DNA of 64,000 bases, from NCBI GenBank assembly GCA_963762635.1, contig CAVXLQ010000006.1, positions 1 to 64,000 on the forward strand, given 5' to 3'. The DNA is from Tenggerimyces sp963762635 (GTDB lineage Bacteria > Actinomycetota > Actinomycetes > Propionibacteriales > Actinopolymorphaceae). This document shows, in pieces, positions 1 to 7,428 of the stretch. The translations under genes and the position numbers were made by a program. Within the stretch, counting starts at the first letter, position 1. The number at the start of each line of letters is the position of its first letter. The notes under the pieces are model-generated. The model saw nothing but the letters and a program-made list of their open reading frames with translations, was not told the DNA's origin and did not search any database.

Positions 1-1022
1 CGCAGCCGGAACCGATCCCGGAGCCCCAGTACGAGTGGACGCCCTCCTGGGAGGAGCGGACCCAGGCCTGGGCGCCCGAGGAGTTCTCCGACCTGCTGAA
101 CGAGCGAGAGCGCGAGCAGACCTCGACCGGCCTGTTCGAGGCCGAGCCGTACGTCGACCGCTACGCCGAGACGCTCCCGGTCAACGACGAGTACGCCGAC
201 GAGCTGCTCGGCTCCGACGCGCTCGGCCCCGGCACGCTCCCGGCAGACCCCGAGGTCAGCGCCGCGTTCCCGGACGACGTCCTCGGCCACGCCAGCGAAG
301 GCGGCTACGGCCAGCAGCTGCAGGAGCACGACCCGCTCGCCGACGACCCCGTCGCCCGCTGGGAGCCGGCCCCGCCGCCGCGCCCGCGCGACGAGCGCCC
401 GCTGTTCGCCGACGACGCCTACACGCTCCCCCAACGGATGGCGCAGCGCGATCTGCAGCGCGTCCAGGACGAGCGCGAGCAGCAACAACAACAGCTCCCG
501 CAGCAGCGCCCCCAGCGGCCGGTCGACCTGCCGCCCGTTCAGCTCACCAGCGCCGACCGCGCCGGCCGGGCCGGCCACCCAGAGCGCAAGCCACGCGCGA
601 CCGGCATGTCCGGGCTGCTGGCGATCCTGGTCAGCGTCGGCGCCAGCCTGCTGACAGCGGGCGTCGACCTGATGCTCACCAACCAGCTCGGCCTGTTCTT
701 CATGCTGAGCTCGATCCTCACCGCGTTCGGCGTCGCGGCCGCGGTCAGAAGGCCGGACGTCTTCACCGCCGGCGTCCTCCCGCCGCTCGCCGCGCTCGGA
801 ACGTTCATCGTCCTAGGCTCCCTCGTCCCCATGCTGCTCGCCGGGATAGAGGACCGGCCGACGGCCATCCTCGCCACGCTCGCCTCGGAGTCGTGGACGC
901 TGGTCGCCGCGACCGCCATCGCGCTTGGCACGATCGCCGTACGCGTCGCGCTCACCCGACAGCCCAAGCAGGACGAGGAACAAGAGCCGCCCGAACGGCA
1001 GCCCTACCGCAACGCGGCCTAG
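1..1022 (+). CDS. DUF6542 membrane protein, 5' truncated by the window edge
   Basis: The frame is open from base 3 and ends with TAG at 1020-1022, so about 339 C-terminal residues are visible and the start lies outside the window. The first ~190 residues are acidic, rich in Pro, Gln and Arg and low in complexity, and look disordered. They are followed by four hydrophobic segments, beginning around 'GLLAILVSVGASLL' and ending at 'AATAIALGTIAV', which match the DUF6542 membrane domain found in actinobacteria, often beside ispH. The function is unknown. The gene converges on ispH and the two stop codons share the bases CTA at 1019-1022. The family assignment is from recognition of the membrane part; the low-complexity part gives no clue to function. 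Confidence 0.75.
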   Translation, partial: QPEPIPEPQYEWTPSWEERTQAWAPEEFSDLLNEREREQTSTGLFEAEPYVDRYAETLPVNDEYADELLGSDALGPGTLPADPEVSAAFPDDVLGHASEGGYGQQLQEHDPLADDPVARWEPAPPPRPRDERPLFADDAYTLPQRMAQRDLQRVQDEREQQQQQLPQQRPQRPVDLPPVQLTSADRAGRAGHPERKPRATGMSGLLAILVSVGASLLTAGVDLMLTNQLGLFFMLSSILTAFGVAAAVRRPDVFTAGVLPPLAALGTFIVLGSLVPMLLAGIEDRPTAILATLASESWTLVAATAIALGTIAVRVALTRQPKQDEEQEPPERQPYRNAA

Positions 1023-1982
1023 GAAGCGGCCGAACGAAGGTCGCGGCGCAGCTCCGGCGGCAACGCGAAGATCAGAGCTCTCGTCCGCCGTCCGCACTTC
1101 CTCAGCCGCCGGGAACCCGTGCGAGGCCAGCAGGTCGAGGACGCCCTGCACCAGCGAGTCCGGCACCGAAGCACCGCTCGTCACGCCGACGACCGAGGCC
1201 GACGAGAGCCAGGCGACATCCACCTCCGAGGCGTTGTCCACCCGGTACGACGCGCCCGCCCCGGCCTCCAGCGCGACCTCGACCAGCCGCACCGAGTTCG
1301 AGGAGTTCGCCGAACCCACGACGATCACCAGGTCGGCCTGCGCGGCGATCTCCTTCACCGCGACCTGCCGGTTCTGCGTCGCGTAGCAGATGTCGTCGCT
1401 CGGCGGGTCCATCAGCAGCGGGAACTTCTTCCGCAGCCGTTCGACGGTCTCCATCGTCTCGTCCACCGAGAGCGTCGTCTGCGACAGCCACGCGACCTTC
1501 GACGGGTCGCGTACCTCGAGGGCGTCGACGTCATCCGGCCCCTCGACCAGCTGCACGTGCGAGGGCGCCTCACCCGCGGTTCCCTCGACCTCCTCGTGAC
1601 CGGCGTGGCCGATCAGCAGGATGTCCTTGTCCTCGCCGGCGAACCGCTTCGCCTCGTGGTGCACCTTCGTCACCAGCGGGCAGGTCGCGTCGATGGTCTT
1701 CAGCGAACGGTCGGCGGCCTGGGTGTGCACGGCCGGCGAGACGCCGTGCGCGGAGAACACGACGGTCGCGCCCTCGGGCACCTCGTCGAGCTCCTCGACG
1801 AAGATCGCGCCGCGTTCCTCCAGCGTGTGGACGACGTGCTTGTTGTGCACGATCTGCTTGCGTACGTACACCGGCGCGCCGTAGAGGTCGAGAGCCTTCT
1901 CGACCGTGATCACGGCTCGGTCCACTCCGGCGCAGTAACCACGGGGAGCGGCGAGCAGGACGCGGCGCGGGGTCGTCGTCAT
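1019..1982 (-). CDS. ispH: 4-hydroxy-3-methylbut-2-enyl diphosphate reductase (IspH/LytB), one-base frame break near the C-terminus
   Basis: Last enzyme of the MEP isoprenoid pathway; it reduces HMBPP to IPP and DMAPP with a [4Fe-4S] cluster. The three cluster cysteines are visible in 'RGYCAGVDRAV' (Cys17), 'DATCPLVTKVH' (about residue 100) and 'CYATQNRQ' (about 200), along with 'FSAHGVSP' and 'SANSSNSVRL'. The uninterrupted frame runs on to 813, but after 'RTADESS' it becomes an unrelated Arg-rich tail antisense to the DUF6542 gene. Skipping one base (A at plus-strand 1076) restores a normal C-terminus ending 'FALPPELRRDLRSAAS' with a stop at 1019-1021, giving 320 residues, the usual family length. 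I therefore annotate the gene to 1019. The break is probably a sequencing error. It is transcribed divergently from the chorismate mutase gene. Confidence 0.92.
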
Positions 1983-2039
1983 GCCTCCATCGTAAGCGCT
2001 GCGCGACCTCGTTCACGCAGCGTGACCAACGCCACATGC

Positions 2040-2068
2040 CGTCAGCCGCGCGTCAGCGACCCGTCAGC
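2040..2068. repeat. three CGTCAGC direct repeats with an 11-bp period
   Basis: CGTCAGC starts at 2040, 2051 and 2062, exactly 11 bp apart, and a related CGTGACG starts at 2072. A GTTCACG stands upstream at 2011. Direct repeats one helical turn apart are typical sites for OmpR/PhoB-type response regulators, and 11-bp units are the known layout of PHO boxes in Streptomyces. The array lies in the ispH/chorismate mutase divergent region just upstream of the latter's start. The identity of the binding protein is inference. Confidence 0.5.
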
Positions 2069-2081
2069 CGGCGTGACGAGC

Positions 2082-2669
2082 ATGGGCTTCATGCACTTTC
2101 CACGACTTCGCCAGATCTTGGCCGTTTCCGCCGCAACCGTCGCCATCGCCGGGTTCGGGGCGCTCCCCGCCCAGGCCACGACCGAGACGCCGCTCCGTCC
2201 GGTCACGCACTACGCCGCCGACCGGCTCGCGATCGCCGACCTCGTCGCCGCCTCGAAGTGGATCTCCGGCGCGCCGATCGAGGACCCCGTACGCGAGCAA
2301 CAGGTCCTCGACGACGTCGCCAAGCAGGCCGCGGAGCTGGGCGCGGACCCCGACGAGATGCGCACGATCTTCCGCGACCAGATCGAGGCCAGCAAGGTCG
2401 TCCAGTACGGCCTCCACCGCGAGTGGAAGCGCCACCCGTCGCAGGCCCCGACCGAGGCGCCGGACCTCGCCGAGATCCGCGACAAGATCAACGTGGCCAG
2501 CGCGGCGCTCGTGCACGCGGTCGCCGACACCCAGAAGGAAAGGGCGAGACTGGGCTGCCGGATCGAGGTGACCGTCGACGCGGTGGTGGAGAGCCACGAC
2601 CGGCACTTCGACGCGCTGCACGTCGCCGGCTTCGGCCGGGCCCTCCACTCCGTCTGCCGGGCGGCGTGA
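2082..2669 (+). CDS. aroQ: secreted chorismate mutase (AroQ gamma-type)
   Basis: Converts chorismate to prephenate. The protein has 195 residues with an N-terminal signal peptide (charged 'HFPRLRQ', hydrophobic core 'ILAVSAATVAIAGFGAL', likely cut after 'AQA'), followed by an all-helical domain. An Arg and a Lys in 'RLAIADLVAASKW' and the Asp/Arg/Glu in 'EDPVREQQVL' resemble the active-site pattern of the exported mycobacterial chorismate mutase. Two cysteines ('LGCRIE' and 'SVCRAA') could form the disulfide known in that group. ATG 2091 is an equally possible start, giving a three-residue-shorter signal peptide. The role of exported chorismate mutase is unclear even in studied species. The gene is monocistronic, divergent from ispH and followed by a hairpin. 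Direct repeats at 2040-2068 may regulate it. Confidence 0.82.
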   Translation: MGFMHFPRLRQILAVSAATVAIAGFGALPAQATTETPLRPVTHYAADRLAIADLVAASKWISGAPIEDPVREQQVLDDVAKQAAELGADPDEMRTIFRDQIEASKVVQYGLHREWKRHPSQAPTEAPDLAEIRDKINVASAALVHAVADTQKERARLGCRIEVTVDAVVESHDRHFDALHVAGFGRALHSVCRAA

Positions 2670-2683
2670 TCATGATCGTGATC

Positions 2684-2722
2684 ATGAAGCCGAAACGGTG
2701 CTAGGGGCCGTTCTGGCTTCAT
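2684..2722. terminator. bidirectional hairpin between convergent genes
   Basis: ATGAAGCC (2684-2691) pairs with GGCTTCAT (2715-2722), and inside it AACGG (2694-2698) pairs with CCGTT (2708-2712), across a G-U pair and a mismatch. The gap holds the ends of the chorismate mutase (+) and hexosaminidase (-) genes, so the stem would serve both. No long T-tract is seen, as is common in high-GC bacteria. Confidence 0.65.
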
Positions 2723-2727
2723 GTTCA

Positions 2728-2751
2728 CCGACATGATCACCGACATGATCA
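2728..2751. repeat. tandem 12-bp repeat CCGACATGATCA
   Basis: CCGACATGATCA occurs twice back to back (2728-2739 and 2740-2751). Just left of the hairpin, 2668-2685 carries TGATCATGATCGTGATCA, an 18-bp near-palindrome. The intergenic bases thus hold several TGATCA or TGATC words. The function is unknown. Confidence 0.6.
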
Positions 2752-2761
2752 CCGGACTACC

Positions 2762-4633
2762 TCAGCCGGTGTAGTCCACCCGCAGCGACTCCAGCCGGCC
2801 CGCGCTGTCGGCCAGTCCGCCCGGGCGGTTACGGGTCAGCCAACGCTCGCGATACTCCTCGAGCAGGCCGTCCAGGTCTGACGCGAGCTCGGTCCGGTCC
2901 TCGGAGTCGTCCAGGAAGTACTCGAGCCGCTGTGCCGCATGCCGCAGGAAGCGCGCGGTGAACTCGAACTCCGCTCGTACGACTTCCGCGTCCGCCGCTG
3001 TCGACGTCGACTCGCCCAACGGGGCGATCGCGGCGTCGATGGCGGCGAACGTGTCCTGCACGGCTTCCTGCGTGATCGTCCGCAGCCCGACCGCGAGCCG
3101 CCCGGCGAGCGACTTCTCGTCCGTCGTCGCCAGCTCCTCGAACGTGAAGCTCAACACCCAGAACAGCGGCGACGCGTTCGGGATCATCAGCCCCAGCGAC
3201 TTGTAGACCTCGCCGAGGTCGTACGCGATCCGCCCGAGCGAGCCGGACGGATCCGAGAACGCGTGCAGGGAGATCACCTGCGCGATGTCGAGGTCGCGGT
3301 TGGCCTCGAGCGCCCAGGAGTACGCGGCCCCGGCGGCCAGCCCGAGGTAGCTGATCGGCAGCTGCTGCCAGTGGCCGCGGTCGCCCCAGTCGGTGATCAG
3401 GTAGCCCTTCGCGCCGTTCGCGAGACCGTTCTCGGCGGCGTTCAGCAGGTTGCCGAGAGCGTTCGTCGTACGGCCGGCGATCGTGCACCACGCCGAGGTG
3501 CCCGGGCAGGTGTAGAACTCGACGCCGGCGGCCGCGTAGCGCGAGCACAACGTCGCGAAGTCGTGGCCGGCCTCGTACCCCCAGCCGAGTGCGATCGCGT
3601 CCTTCGGCAGCTCGGCGATGAGCTCCGGGTGCCCCTCGATGATGTCGCCCCAGAACTGCATCGTGTAGCCGCGCTTGGTCACCTCGCGGTAGATCTCGGT
3701 GAGGAAGTCGAGGTAGACCCGGCCGACGCCGCGTTCCTCGACGGCCTGCTTGCTGCGGCCCTGGCCGAGATCGAACGTCTCGTCGGCACCCACGTTCAGC
3801 TGCTTGCTGGTGAAGTGCGGCAGCAGCTCGTCGTACAGGCTCGCGACCAGCTGGATGCTGCCCGGCTCCTGCGGCGTGAGGGAGAACGGGCCGGGCATCA
3901 TGCCCCACGGCGTCTCGAAGTCGCCCTCGACCTCGGCGAGATCGGCGTACTTCTTGTGCTTCAGCCAGCGATGCATGTGGCCGAACGAGTTCTGGTTCGG
4001 GACGAGCTCGATGAAGCGCTCGCGGCAGTACGCGTCCAGCTCGAGGATCTCCTCGCCGGTGAACGGCGACGCTTCCTCCCACACGTCCTTGTGCTGGTGG
4101 TAGGCGAACGTGTGCTCGGTGTAGAGCTGCACCTCGTTCAGCTTCCAGCTGGCGAGCTTGTCGACGAGCGCGTACACGGTCTCCATCGTGGGGACCTTGT
4201 CGCGGCTGACGTCGAGCATGACGCCACGGGCGTGGTGGTCGGGCCAGTCGGTGACGGTGAAGCGCGGGAGCTCCGAACCGGTCTGCTCGACGATCTGGAC
4301 CAGCGTGTTCACGCCGTAGAACAGGCCCTGCGACGTCTGGGCGCGGACCTCGACGCCGTGCTCACGGACGGCGAGTACGTACCCCTGGCTGTGCGCGTGA
4401 TCCGGGTCGATGCGGAGCGCGATCGCGCCGTCGGGAGACTCGGAGGTGGCGGCGATCTCGTACGCGACACCCGCGTGGCTGGCCAGGGCGGCCTGCAGGC
4501 GCTGGGCGGTGAAGAGGAGCTGGGACGCGTCCGGGGCGTCGATGAGGAGGAGACCCTCGGGCTGCAGCGTGAGGCTCTCGCCGTCGTCCGCGGTGATCGA
4601 ACGTGGCGCTGGAAGCAGCGTGAGATCGGTCAT
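2762..4633 (-). CDS. beta-N-acetylhexosaminidase-like protein (GH20-type)
   Basis: Predicted glycoside hydrolase removing terminal N-acetylhexosamines. The protein has 623 residues. An N-terminal alpha/beta domain (about 1-130, 'LTLLPAPRSIT...') is the GH20b-like domain that precedes the barrel in family 20. The barrel starts near 'HARGVMLDVSRDKVPT', and 'NVGADETFDLG' carries the adjacent Asp-Glu pair that family 20 uses for substrate-assisted catalysis. There is no signal peptide, so it is likely cytoplasmic and acts on imported amino-sugar oligomers. The start at ATG 4633 is chosen because family-like sequence begins with 'MTDLTLLPAPRS'; an AGGAGG lies about a dozen bases upstream, and a TACGGT promoter-like box is near 4675. 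No transporter is adjacent. The exact substrate is not readable. Confidence 0.82.
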   Translation of the reverse strand: MTDLTLLPAPRSITADDGESLTLQPEGLLLIDAPDASQLLFTAQRLQAALASHAGVAYEIAATSESPDGAIALRIDPDHAHSQGYVLAVREHGVEVRAQTSQGLFYGVNTLVQIVEQTGSELPRFTVTDWPDHHARGVMLDVSRDKVPTMETVYALVDKLASWKLNEVQLYTEHTFAYHQHKDVWEEASPFTGEEILELDAYCRERFIELVPNQNSFGHMHRWLKHKKYADLAEVEGDFETPWGMMPGPFSLTPQEPGSIQLVASLYDELLPHFTSKQLNVGADETFDLGQGRSKQAVEERGVGRVYLDFLTEIYREVTKRGYTMQFWGDIIEGHPELIAELPKDAIALGWGYEAGHDFATLCSRYAAAGVEFYTCPGTSAWCTIAGRTTNALGNLLNAAENGLANGAKGYLITDWGDRGHWQQLPISYLGLAAGAAYSWALEANRDLDIAQVISLHAFSDPSGSLGRIAYDLGEVYKSLGLMIPNASPLFWVLSFTFEELATTDEKSLAGRLAVGLRTITQEAVQDTFAAIDAAIAPLGESTSTAADAEVVRAEFEFTARFLRHAAQRLEYFLDDSEDRTELASDLDGLLEEYRERWLTRNRPGGLADSAGRLESLRVDYTG

Positions 4634-4725
4634 TTCGTGAATCGGCCCCTCCTGAGTACGGACATCGCTGGTCACCGTATCTGCCCGCACCCAGGTGGGC
4701 GATGCCTAACGGACGCGCTGGCGGC

Positions 4726-5862
4726 TCATCGGCGTACCACGGCCGCGGTCGCCGCTCCGAGGGCTGACACTTCGGGTTTGCCGAAGCCCTTCGGGAAAAG
4801 GTAGGTGCCCTTCTCCTTCGCCGGTTTGGTTTCCTCGACCTTGATCCGGTGCTCGTCGGCGTACGCGTCGTGCCGGATGCCGGTCAGCTGCCAGGAGACC
4901 TCCTGACCCGGCTTGGCGCCCCCGATCGCGAACCGGCCGTCCGCCACCTTCGCCTTGACGTGCAGGTCGGGCGCACCCGAGCCGATAGGCGTGAGCTGGT
5001 AGCGGAAGTCCTTGTTGAGCGCCTCGAACCACTCCGGCAGCTCGACCGTCGCCTCACCGTTCGCGTCGGCGAGCACGTTGCCGTTGTAGACGTTCAGCAT
5101 GTCCGGCGACTCGACGAACGAGTGCGACAAGTACTTGTTCGCCGGATCCAGCGGGTGGTCGATCTTGAACGAGCCCGCCGACTTCGACAGGGTCCCGCTG
5201 ATACCGACGTTGCCGAACAGCCGGCTCTCGCCGTCGGCGCGAAGGGCGAGCGCCGGTGCGAACGCGGCCCCGTAGACGCCGACGGAATCCGTGTGCCGAG
5301 CCAGACCCAGCACGCCCGCACGCGCACCAGTGCCCTGGCCATCGCAGACGCCGGCGATTCCGTGGTGACCAGCGGCGAGGATCGACGGTTGACTGGGAAA
5401 GCCCCAGCTCGCCAGCTCCGCTTGGCCGTTGCCAGCAGTCGCGACGATCGCCCGTTCCTGGAACTGTCCGTTCGACGGCGCCGTATTGCGTGCGGTGATG
5501 GCGGTCGCGGAGTTGTTCGCCGTTCCTGCCGACAGCCCGGTGTTCTTCCGCCCGTCCGCACGGATCGCGCCGCCGGCGCCGATGCCCGTGGCCTCACTGA
5601 TCGCCCACACTCCCCACCGGTCCTTGTTCCTGGCGGTGAGGAGGCCTGCGTGGGCCGTGCCCGTGCTGATGACGTTCAACGCGGGAACGGAGCTCGAGTT
5701 GGTCAGCTTCGTCTCAGCCGAGCCGACGTTGGCCCGGCCGATCAGCAGCGGGCCGCCGTTCGCGGCCTGCGCCGTACCCTCCGACCCGACCACGGCGGCG
5801 CCGAGAACGACCGCGCCACCGGTCAGCAGCCGGCGCCGGGTGCGGGACTCGTCGGCGCTCAT
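4726..5862 (-). CDS. Tat-exported protein of unknown function, paralogue A
   Basis: The protein has 378 residues with a twin-arginine signal ('RTRRRLLTGGAVVLGAAVVG') ending near 'AQA'. The mature protein begins 'ANGGPLLIGRANVGSAETKL', nearly identical to its upstream neighbour. The middle (about 110-210) is Gly/Ala-rich, repetitive and poorly conserved between the two copies. The C-terminal half is highly conserved, including 'HPLDPANKYLSHSFVESPD' and 'LNVYNGNV', and ends 'FPKGFGKPE'. I do not recognise a catalytic motif. The pattern of variable glycine-rich middle and conserved end resembles fibre- or beta-helix-like surface proteins, but that is inference. Its ATG overlaps the stop of paralogue B by ATGA (5859-5862), so the two are translationally coupled. 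Confidence 0.8.
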   Translation of the reverse strand: MSADESRTRRRLLTGGAVVLGAAVVGSEGTAQAANGGPLLIGRANVGSAETKLTNSSSVPALNVISTGTAHAGLLTARNKDRWGVWAISEATGIGAGGAIRADGRKNTGLSAGTANNSATAITARNTAPSNGQFQERAIVATAGNGQAELASWGFPSQPSILAAGHHGIAGVCDGQGTGARAGVLGLARHTDSVGVYGAAFAPALALRADGESRLFGNVGISGTLSKSAGSFKIDHPLDPANKYLSHSFVESPDMLNVYNGNVLADANGEATVELPEWFEALNKDFRYQLTPIGSGAPDLHVKAKVADGRFAIGGAKPGQEVSWQLTGIRHDAYADEHRIKVEETKPAKEKGTYLFPKGFGKPEVSALGAATAAVVRR

Positions 5863-6977
5863 CGGTGCGCCGCCACGGAGGCCGACTCCGGCTTGCCGAA
5901 GCCCTTGGGGAACACGTACCTCCCCTTCTCCTGTGCGGACTTCTCCTCTTCCACCGGGATGCGGTGCGTCTCGGCGTACGCGTCCTGCCGGATGCCGGTG
6001 AGCTGCCAGGAGATCTTCTGGCCCGGCTTGGCTCCGCCAATCCCGAACCGGCCGTCAGACACCTCCGACTTCACGTGCAACTCGGGAGCCGCACCACCCA
6101 TCGGCGTGAGCTGGTAGCGGTAGTCCTTGTTCAGAGCCTCGAACCAGTCCGGCAGCTCCACGGTCGCCTCGCCGCGCGCGTCGGCGATCACGTTGCCGTT
6201 GTAGACGTTCAGCATGTCCGGCGACTCGACGAACGAGTGCGACAGGTACTTGTTCGCCGGATCCAGCGGATGGTCGATGCGGAACGAGCCTGCCGCCTTC
6301 GTGAGCGTGCCGTACACATTGACCGGCCCGTTCAGCTGGGAGATGCCGCTTGTGTGGAGAGCCGTCGAGGTCGCAAACGCGATGCCCACCAGCGCCATGG
6401 TGCCGGGACGGTTCGCGACTCCGATCACACCGAAGCCGTTGTCCTTGGTCGAGACACCCATCACGCCGTTCGGGCCCGCGAATCCTCCCGCACTGTGCCA
6501 GTAGGCCGCGGACGCGTTCCGAAGCTCCTGGTCGGCGGTCGGTCCTACCGTGCCGACCACCGCGGTCGACGCGGTGTCGTTCGCCGTCGCGCCGGCGTTG
6601 CGAGCGACGATGGCTGCTGCCGCCTTGTTGCTCGTCCCCGCCGAGAGGCCCGTGTTCTGCCGACCGTCCGCGCGGATCGCTCCGCCGACGCCCCTCCCGG
6701 TGGACTCGTTGACGGCGAGGAGCCCCCATCGATCCTTGTGCTTGGCGGTGAGGACCGCGGCGTGGGCGGCGTTGGTGCTGATGACGTTCAGGGCGGGCAC
6801 CGGGCTGGCGTTCGTCAGCTTGGTCTCCGCCGAACCCACGTTCGCCCGCCCGATCAGGAGCGGTCCACCGTTCGCCGCCTCGGCGGTGCCCTCCGCGGCG
6901 CCGCCGACGACTGCCGCGCCCAGGAGGACGGCACCGCCTGTCACTACAGCTCTTCGGGTGTCCTTCTTCTCGGACAT
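5859..6977 (-). CDS. exported protein of unknown function with Tat-like signal, paralogue B
   Basis: The protein has 372 residues, the first gene of a two-gene operon with paralogue A. The N-terminus 'KKDTRRAVVTGGAVLLGAAVVG' has a twin-arginine-type signal (TRRAVV) and a cut site near 'AEA'. The mature start 'ANGGPLLIGRANVGSAETKL' and the C-terminal block with 'HPLDPANKYLSHSFVESPD' are shared with the neighbour almost residue for residue; the central 100 or so residues differ. The start at ATG 6977 is supported by GAGGGG about ten bases upstream. The tandem arrangement suggests duplication followed by divergence of the middle. No enzyme motif is seen; a structural or adhesive role is possible but unproven. 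Confidence 0.8.
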   Translation of the reverse strand: MSEKKDTRRAVVTGGAVLLGAAVVGGAAEGTAEAANGGPLLIGRANVGSAETKLTNASPVPALNVISTNAAHAAVLTAKHKDRWGLLAVNESTGRGVGGAIRADGRQNTGLSAGTSNKAAAAIVARNAGATANDTASTAVVGTVGPTADQELRNASAAYWHSAGGFAGPNGVMGVSTKDNGFGVIGVANRPGTMALVGIAFATSTALHTSGISQLNGPVNVYGTLTKAAGSFRIDHPLDPANKYLSHSFVESPDMLNVYNGNVIADARGEATVELPDWFEALNKDYRYQLTPMGGAAPELHVKSEVSDGRFGIGGAKPGQKISWQLTGIRQDAYAETHRIPVEEEKSAQEKGRYVFPKGFGKPESASVAAHR

Positions 6978-7052
6978 GATGGTGATCCCCTCTCTTGGCC
7001 CTGCCGGAACGGTGTCAGGCGGGAGGCAGGATGATCTATCCGTAGAAGTACG

Positions 7053-7058
7053 TAAGTT
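7053..7058 (+). promoter_or_regulatory. -10 box TAAGTT, leaderless start
   Basis: TAAGTT ends six bases before the ATG at 7065 and there is no Shine-Dalgarno sequence, which predicts a leaderless transcript. Confidence 0.45.
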
Positions 7059-7064
7059 GGTGAG

Positions 7065-7379
7065 ATGTCCTCCCGAACCGTGCGCCTGTACGCAGCCCAC
7101 CGCCTGTACGTGGAGGTGAGCGCGACCGACGACGGCGGGTTCGTGATCGAGGGGCAGGATCTCGGCCGGCCGGGCATGGTCGAGTACGAGTACTCGCTCC
7201 GGGTCGCGGCCGCCGACGTTCCCCGCGTCGTCGAGGCCCTCGGCGGCCAGCCGGGCGACGACGCCCTCGAGCTGCTCGTGCGGAACGGCGAGGTGCTCGT
7301 GCGGCGAGGCGAGTCGACCTGGCTGAAGAGCCTCGGGCTGGAGCCGGAGTTCTGGTCGCGTTCGGAGTACGACGACTGA
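7065..7379 (+). CDS. small conserved hypothetical protein (104 aa)
   Basis: This is an acidic protein of 104 residues with alternating beta-strand-like stretches ('LYVEVSATDDGGFVIEGQDL', 'EYEYSLRVAAADVPRVVEAL') and a C-terminal 'EFWSRSEYDD'. There is no signal peptide or membrane segment. I do not recognise a named domain; the pattern is that of a small conserved actinobacterial protein of unknown function. It is divergent from the exported paralogue operon and lies 50 bp upstream of xseA on the same strand, though xseA has its own promoter. The start is set by the -10 box six bases upstream and by codon use. Confidence 0.7.
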   Translation: MSSRTVRLYAAHRLYVEVSATDDGGFVIEGQDLGRPGMVEYEYSLRVAAADVPRVVEALGGQPGDDALELLVRNGEVLVRRGESTWLKSLGLEPEFWSRSEYDD

Positions 7380-7416
7380 CCCTGTGGACAGCCGAAGAAC
7401 CGCCGCAACGCCCAAG

Positions 7417-7422
7417 TAGGCT
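7417..7422 (+). promoter_or_regulatory. -10 box TAGGCT, leaderless xseA start
   Basis: TAGGCT is followed by six bases and the xseA ATG at 7429, with no ribosome binding site between them. This fits an actinobacterial leaderless promoter. Confidence 0.55.
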
Positions 7423-7428
7423 GCCCGA

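Noticed and set aside
813..1018. C-terminal extension of IspH into the DUF6542 gene
   Set aside because: It appears only after the frame break at 1076 and is antisense to membrane helices of the neighbouring gene.
35..1909. 624-residue plus-strand frame over the window start
   Set aside because: Arg/Pro/Ala-rich without any motif; it covers DUF6542 and ispH, which explain the sequence in other frames.
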